64,000 bases of DNA from Ruminococcus sp. FC2018 (GTDB lineage Bacteria; Bacillota; Clostridia; Oscillospirales; Ruminococcaceae), in contig NZ_JHXH01000005.1 of NCBI RefSeq assembly GCF_000621805.1, forward strand, positions 1 through 64,000, in the 5' to 3' direction. Under the pieces are notes generated by a model. That model ran no database searches and had not been told where the DNA came from. It was given only the letters and a program-made list of their open reading frames with translations. The number at the start of each line of letters is the position of its first letter. The first letter of the stretch is position 1. Positions 60,201-64,000 of the stretch are shown in pieces. Made by a program: the position numbers and the translations under genes.

Positions 60201-60235
60201 ATAATAACACACCGCCTCTTACAAACTACTTACAA
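60201..60235 (-). promoter_or_regulatory. SARP-type promoter of the 47-residue gene
   Basis: TTGTAAGTAGTTTGTAAG (11-bp spacing), -10 TATTAT at 60201-60206, leader GATCACAGCAAAGGAAATCACC. Confidence 0.72.
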
Positions 60236-60325
60236 ATTTACGGGGAAGTGAAAAAATTTTTTCTCAGCCCCAAAGTATTAATCTAACGGGGATTTATGAT
60301 ATAATTATTAAAAAGGAGCTTCACT

Positions 60326-60560
60326 ATGGAAAACTTTGTCCGGAGGTTTGCGCATATAGATAGTAAAACGCCTGATAAGACCGCACTTGTTTGCGAGCCT
60401 GAGCGTCTTACATACCGACAGCTTGACCGGTACAGTGAAAACCTGGCAAAGCTGCTTGCAAGAAACGGCGTAGGAAAAGAGCAGCCGGTGGGGATAATGG
60501 TAAAACGCTGTGAACTGTTCCCGATATGCACTCTTGCTGTGCTGAAAGCAGGCTTCGATG
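60326..60560 (+). pseudogene. NRPS adenylation-domain N-terminal fragment
   Basis: ATG behind AAGGAG. About 75 codons of an AMP-binding domain: FVRRFAHIDSKTPDKTALVC, LTYRQLDRYSENLAKLLARN, then VLKAGF, where the family would continue AYIPLDP but the sequence breaks off. A -10-like TATAAT lies upstream at about 60299. Confidence 0.78.
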
Positions 60561-60790
60561 CAGATCCTGCCCGAGCTGACCGAACCGCTGCCGGTTTTCT
60601 ATGGTGGAGGACGCAACGCAGGTGAACTTCTGAACCGTTATCCCGACGCACACGTTGATGCGATCGATTATTCACCTCTGTCTGTGGAGAAAGCATCTGA
60701 GTATAACAAGGCTATGATCCATGCAGGCAGATGTACTGTTTCTCAGGGTGATGTGTCTGATCTGAAGCTCAGCGAGACATACTGTGAAAA
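60561..60790 (+). pseudogene. SAM-dependent methyltransferase fragment
   Basis: In another frame directly after the adenylation fragment: GGGRNAGELLNRYPDAHVDA, IDYSPLSVEKASEYNKAMI, then TVSQGDVSDLKL. This is the class I methyltransferase motif I to II region without start or end. Confidence 0.75.
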
Positions 60791-60808
60791 AGACCGGGCT
60801 TCTTGTAC

Positions 60809-60992
60809 TCACTGCCACCCGTCAAGAAATTCAAGTGCTTCATTCGTGCTGTCCTTTCTTGCTTTGCTGCAGGCATTCTGGTCGACGTGCTCCGCCTGCA
60901 ATATCTTACGCATTGATTTGAGATATTCGTGCGAGGATATAAGATCTCCGCAAAGCAAGTGACTGCCTTTTTCGTATACTGTCGCCTGAACT
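60809..60992 (-). pseudogene. C-terminal fragment, possibly alpha/beta hydrolase
   Basis: The leftward frame QATVYEKGSHLLCGDLISSH, EYLKSMRKILQAEH, ALEFLDGWQ and stop looks like the end of an alpha/beta hydrolase (BAAT-like); His in GSHLL would be the catalytic one. Uncertain. Confidence 0.35.
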
Positions 60993-61000
60993 CTGTAAGG

Positions 61001-61150
61001 TTAGCCGCATTCTTCCAGCTTCTTTTTCATTCTCGGAACTGCCTCGTCCGACGGCCGGCAGTCATCGCAGCCCGGGCACTGCATAAGAATATCAACATGC
61101 ATATTCTCCACCTTTATCCTTGCTTTTCCGGTCTGCACATTCTCATCATA
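61001..61150 (-). pseudogene. Unidentified coding scrap
   Basis: The leftward frame ends VDILMQCPGCDDCRPSDEAV, PRMKKKLEECG, stop. A small Cys-rich C-terminus (C-x2-C-x2-C) that I cannot assign. Confidence 0.3.
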
Positions 61151-61520
61151 GCAGCCCCGCAGCATACGTCTCATTCTGTGTTTGAGCAGCCTTGCCGCCA
61201 TTGTTAAGAGCCTTGAAATATTCTTTCCGCACCGCCTTTGCCTCGGGAACAAACTCCATAGCACCCCAGCAGTGCATCATGCCCCTGCCAATATGAACGT
61301 TAAGGGGCACATTGTATTTCTCGCAGTGGGTTCTCAGGTCGTCAAGATAGGCATACATCACCTCATGTGTCCCGTAGAAAACATCAATGCCCGGAAAGCC
61401 CGAAATATCCCGGAGCATGGGGCTCAGCAGATAGGCTTCATCGCCTTGTGCAAGCACGGGGTCTATCCTGTCAAAAAATGCAGGAGGTATCATCACATCG
61501 TATTTTTTCAGCCTTTCCAT
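61146..61520 (-). pseudogene. Acetylesterase-like alpha/beta hydrolase, C-terminal half
   Basis: 124 codons: LSPMLRDISGFPGIDVFYGT, HEVMYAYLDDLRTHCEKYNV, then GMMHCWGAMEFVPEA with the catalytic-type His before CWG. The N-terminal oxyanion hole (HGG) and nucleophile elbow (GDSAGG) are missing, so it is non-functional. Confidence 0.65.
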
Positions 61521-61690
61521 TTCGGCTCGGATTAGCGATAACTAACCGCAACCGATCATATCACATCATATTTCGCTCAAAAAACATCCCGAAAAATTGT
61601 CAGGATAAATAACTGTCTTTACCACTTGAAAACTGCCAGTCTGTTATTCATATTCTTGCCGATGACTTCATAATTACTCCCTCCTTCGAT

Positions 61691-61706
61691 TAGTTAAAAC
61701 TAACTA
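61691..61706. promoter_or_regulatory. Orphan palindromic operator
   Basis: TAGTTAaaacTAACTA, a perfect inverted repeat, between a -10-like TATACT (leftward) and a good ribosome site GAAGGAGGGAG with an ATG whose frame stops after seven codons. It resembles DtxR/MarR-type sites; the regulated gene has been lost. Confidence 0.45.
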
Positions 61707-61754
61707 TATATCAAGTATATCACACATGCTTTCAAACGTCAATATTTTGCAGAC

Positions 61755-61787
61755 AAAAAAAGAAGCCGGTTTCACGACTTCTTTTTA
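61755..61787 (-). terminator. Terminator of the 657-residue gene
   Basis: AAGAAGTCG, TGAAAC loop, CGGCTTCTT, then a T-run, leftward. Confidence 0.75.
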
Positions 61788-61804
61788 TTGCCCGATATCA
61801 GCTC

Positions 61805-63778
61805 TTATTTTCTTATAGCTCCTACGGAGTTAGATCTCTGTATAACACTTTCAGCTTCATTCTGCTCTCTTGTGTTAAATGTCTTTTCAGAAAGCTTTGA
61901 CTTGCCGAGCTTTAAGTCCTTGCGGATCTTTTCAACGTTCTTTATGCGCTGCTTTGAGATGCTTCTTACATACTCATCGCCCTTTAACAGATTGCCCTTC
62001 TTGTCCTTTACAGCCTTTTCGGTGTTGTAGAAGTCCTTCATGTCGGGGTGATCTTCAATGAACGTCTTGCCGGTGAGTGCTTCGTATCTGTCCATAAGCA
62101 CCTTTTCGATCCTCTGTATTACAGGGTACTTGTGCTGTGTGCTGAGATCAGTCTCGCCGTCTTTTGCCTTGTGAGCGTAGTATCTGCCAATAGCTATAAT
62201 AGCCTCCTCTACCTTTTCGGTGTACAGAACAGACATGGTCTTGCCTTCCACTTTATTTTTATCTGATATAACGTTCTCCATGTTAGTGATAGCCTTCTGT
62301 ATGTTATCATATTCTGCGGAGTTTCTTTTCTGCCTTGCATCATTGAGCATTTTCTTGCAGGCACCCAGCATTTTAGTTTCTTTTTCTGTTGTTTCTTCAA
62401 ATTCAAAGCTCTTGTCCGCCTCTGTGAACTTTGTAGTATAGATAGGATTGTTGTCATCGCCCAGTTTCATTACATTCTCGTCCTTGAGCTTTATGTTGAA
62501 CAGCGCGCTGCGGAATCTGTTGAACTTGTAGTTTTCATCTTCGGACAAGCTCTCATAATGCATAGTCTGGTATGCCTGAGCGTTGCCTCTGTTCTTGTCG
62601 CCTTTTATCCTGTACAGGTCTCTGAGCTCTTCTGTGAAGAACTTCTTGTCGGTGTTGAATATCTCCATTACCTTGTCGATGTCCTTCTGACTGAAGTCGG
62701 TGTTCAGGTCGGGGTCGAACCTGTCAGACTTGTAAAGCTCTACAAGATCCAATATAGTAGGCTCTAACTTTGTATAATGTACTTCCTCGTCGCCATTGTA
62801 GTTCTTTTCTATCTTGCTCTCAACGTCATAGGTCACTATCGGCGGTATCTTGCAGTGGTCGAACCATACTTTTACATCAAAGCCCTTTATGTCTGCAAAA
62901 GTTTCGGGCTTGCCGTCAGCTATGCACTTGTCCATATGAGCGTTCATCATATCAAGTGCTTTGATGTACTCCGCTGCTTTTTTCTCTGTGAGATCGTCCA
63001 TTATATCTTCTTTCTGTGTCTTGTCAGCCTTTATAATGTCAGACGCAGCAGCAAGAGGGTCAAACGAACGCACCTCATCATAATTGACATTGAAATTATC
63101 CTTTAATAAATTGGTGTATGCACGGGAGTCCACATATTCATCAGCTCTGAACCCCTTGTTGAGCAGCGCTGTATAGGAATCCAGTATCTTATTATACTGC
63201 TCCTGTGTAACAGTTTTCTGCCCATTGTGTCTCCAGAACTTATCCTTGTAATCTCTCCTCGGGTTTATAAGCAGACGCTCATTTCTTTCCTTTTCCGAGA
63301 GCTTATCGCCTTTAAGCTCTTCAAGCCTGTTCGGGTACTTCTTATCAAGCTCCTGCTTCTTTTTGATAAGGTAGTCGATAGTTGCCATGTAGGTCTCATA
63401 TTCCGTGTCAGGTGCGTGATCTATGACCATCATCTGGAATGGATTTCCGGTGCTGTCTTCCAAAAAGCTGCCCCTGCCGCTGGGGAACTTTTCGAGATTT
63501 TCGTCCTTTACTAACTCTGATACATCTTTGTCCGGGAACATTTCCTTGTATTTCTTTGTATCATTTCTGAGCATTACATAGGGACTCGTCGAACGAATAT
63601 GCTGAGCCCAGTGCAGCATGATAAGGGGACTCATGCAATTGTTAAATGACTTCTGATTCTTTTCTGAAAGATCATCAGTATTTTTGTATTCATCATTGTA
63701 TCTGTTGCTGTAATTTTCATCTAAAAGTCCGCCGACGCTTGCCTTGATCATTACCCTCATTGCTAATTCTCTTTTCAT
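61805..63778 (-). CDS. Large charged helical protein (657 residues), unrecognised
   Basis: ATG behind AAAGGAGTTAATCACT. No signal peptide or membrane helix. Rich in Lys, Asp, Glu, Asn and Tyr with long helices; segments such as DDLTEKKAAEYIKALDMMNA and KAKDGETDLSTQHKYPVIQR. I recognise no domain. It shares with the protein at 12209 the charged composition and orphan status. Its leader matches that of the SARP-regulon genes, but I find no 11-bp repeats upstream. Its 5' region (63780-64000) has a possible TTGCAA/GTATTA promoter near 63845-63875 and nothing coding. Confidence 0.8.
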   Translation of the reverse strand: MKRELAMRVMIKASVGGLLDENYSNRYNDEYKNTDDLSEKNQKSFNNCMSPLIMLHWAQHIRSTSPYVMLRNDTKKYKEMFPDKDVSELVKDENLEKFPSGRGSFLEDSTGNPFQMMVIDHAPDTEYETYMATIDYLIKKKQELDKKYPNRLEELKGDKLSEKERNERLLINPRRDYKDKFWRHNGQKTVTQEQYNKILDSYTALLNKGFRADEYVDSRAYTNLLKDNFNVNYDEVRSFDPLAAASDIIKADKTQKEDIMDDLTEKKAAEYIKALDMMNAHMDKCIADGKPETFADIKGFDVKVWFDHCKIPPIVTYDVESKIEKNYNGDEEVHYTKLEPTILDLVELYKSDRFDPDLNTDFSQKDIDKVMEIFNTDKKFFTEELRDLYRIKGDKNRGNAQAYQTMHYESLSEDENYKFNRFRSALFNIKLKDENVMKLGDDNNPIYTTKFTEADKSFEFEETTEKETKMLGACKKMLNDARQKRNSAEYDNIQKAITNMENVISDKNKVEGKTMSVLYTEKVEEAIIAIGRYYAHKAKDGETDLSTQHKYPVIQRIEKVLMDRYEALTGKTFIEDHPDMKDFYNTEKAVKDKKGNLLKGDEYVRSISKQRIKNVEKIRKDLKLGKSKLSEKTFNTREQNEAESVIQRSNSVGAIRK

Positions 63779-64000
63779 AGTGATTAACTCCTTTTTTCTA
63801 TTTTTTTATGATTTTCAATGTTTGTTTTGCGCTTTCATAAGTAATACCCTGTCGATCGCAGATAGGTTGCAAAAAATAAAAAAATTTTTCACCCCTCCGG
63901 CGGGATACCTTTCCCATTACAGATCACACTCTCTATTGCCCTGACTTATTTTGTTTCGTTTTGATTTCTGATATTGTTATTTACATCGGACTTACTCCTT

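Noticed and set aside
1-64000. rRNA or tRNA genes, prophage, reverse transcriptase elements
   Set aside because: I looked for rRNA core motifs, cloverleaf TTCGAATC-type arms, phage structural proteins and YADD motifs and found none convincing.

Overview
The window looks like chromosomal DNA of a Gram-positive anaerobe of the class Clostridia, most likely a Ruminococcus or close relative (inference). The grounds are purine-rich Shine-Dalgarno sites before nearly every gene, sigma-A promoters of TTGACA-17-TATAAT type, Clostridia-type lipoproteins, and remnants of IS200, IS256 and IS21 elements. I see no rRNA, tRNA or CRISPR array.

Layout. 0-10.8 kb: IS200 end; a secreted protein and a small membrane protein; a two-part CHR-type anion transporter; a nitroreductase; an HxxxDG acyltransferase; a histidine kinase/SARP-type response regulator pair; a second secreted protein. 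10.8-21.3 kb: gene fragments (phosphoesterase, ECF sigma, IS256, RhuM), a 1104-residue orphan protein, a nitroreductase, a repeat-rich lipoprotein, tiny hydrophobic peptides and a PhzF-like protein. 21.3-28.2 kb: a mobilizable element (integrase, excisionase, relaxase with an overlapping gene, MobC) followed by an array of tandem repeats and duplicated plasmid-like fragments. 28.2-37.5 kb: a seven-gene leftward operon of dynamin-like GTPase, HerA/VirB4-like ATPase, HNH toxin, SUKH immunity protein, zinc-metallopeptidase toxin, candidate immunity protein and zinc-ribbon membrane protein. 37.8-46.4 kb: lipoprotein, protein kinase-STAND ATPase, candidate regulator, small membrane proteins, NERD protein and XRE regulator. 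46.5-53.4 kb: a decayed AlbA-type gene behind a 21-bp-phased repeat array, NifX-like and metallo-beta-lactamase proteins, a YdcF-like lipoprotein, an IS21 relic, a candidate small RNA, and a response regulator joined to a deleted phosphate transporter. 53.9-60.2 kb: a second kinase/SARP pair and its secreted or peptide neighbours. 60.3-64 kb: gene fragments and a 657-residue orphan protein.

How the parts fit. The strongest coherent system is the pair of paralogous kinase/SARP two-component systems. Thirteen promoters in the window carry two 7-8 bp direct repeats exactly 11 bp apart just upstream of a -10 box, followed by a conserved CACAG-N-AAAGGGAA leader. They sit before genes for secreted proteins and very small hydrophobic peptides around both systems. 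Direct repeats on one DNA face next to the -10 box are what SARP/OmpR-type regulators bind, so I infer two related regulons making surface or secreted products. The second system of interest is the dynamin-HerA operon, whose two toxins share an N-terminal FWK-x-EF motif at almost the same residue, as if loaded by common machinery. The third is a three-promoter regulon (GAATCCATTTTTATA, 19 bp, then -10) linking a lipoprotein, the kinase-STAND protein and small membrane proteins.
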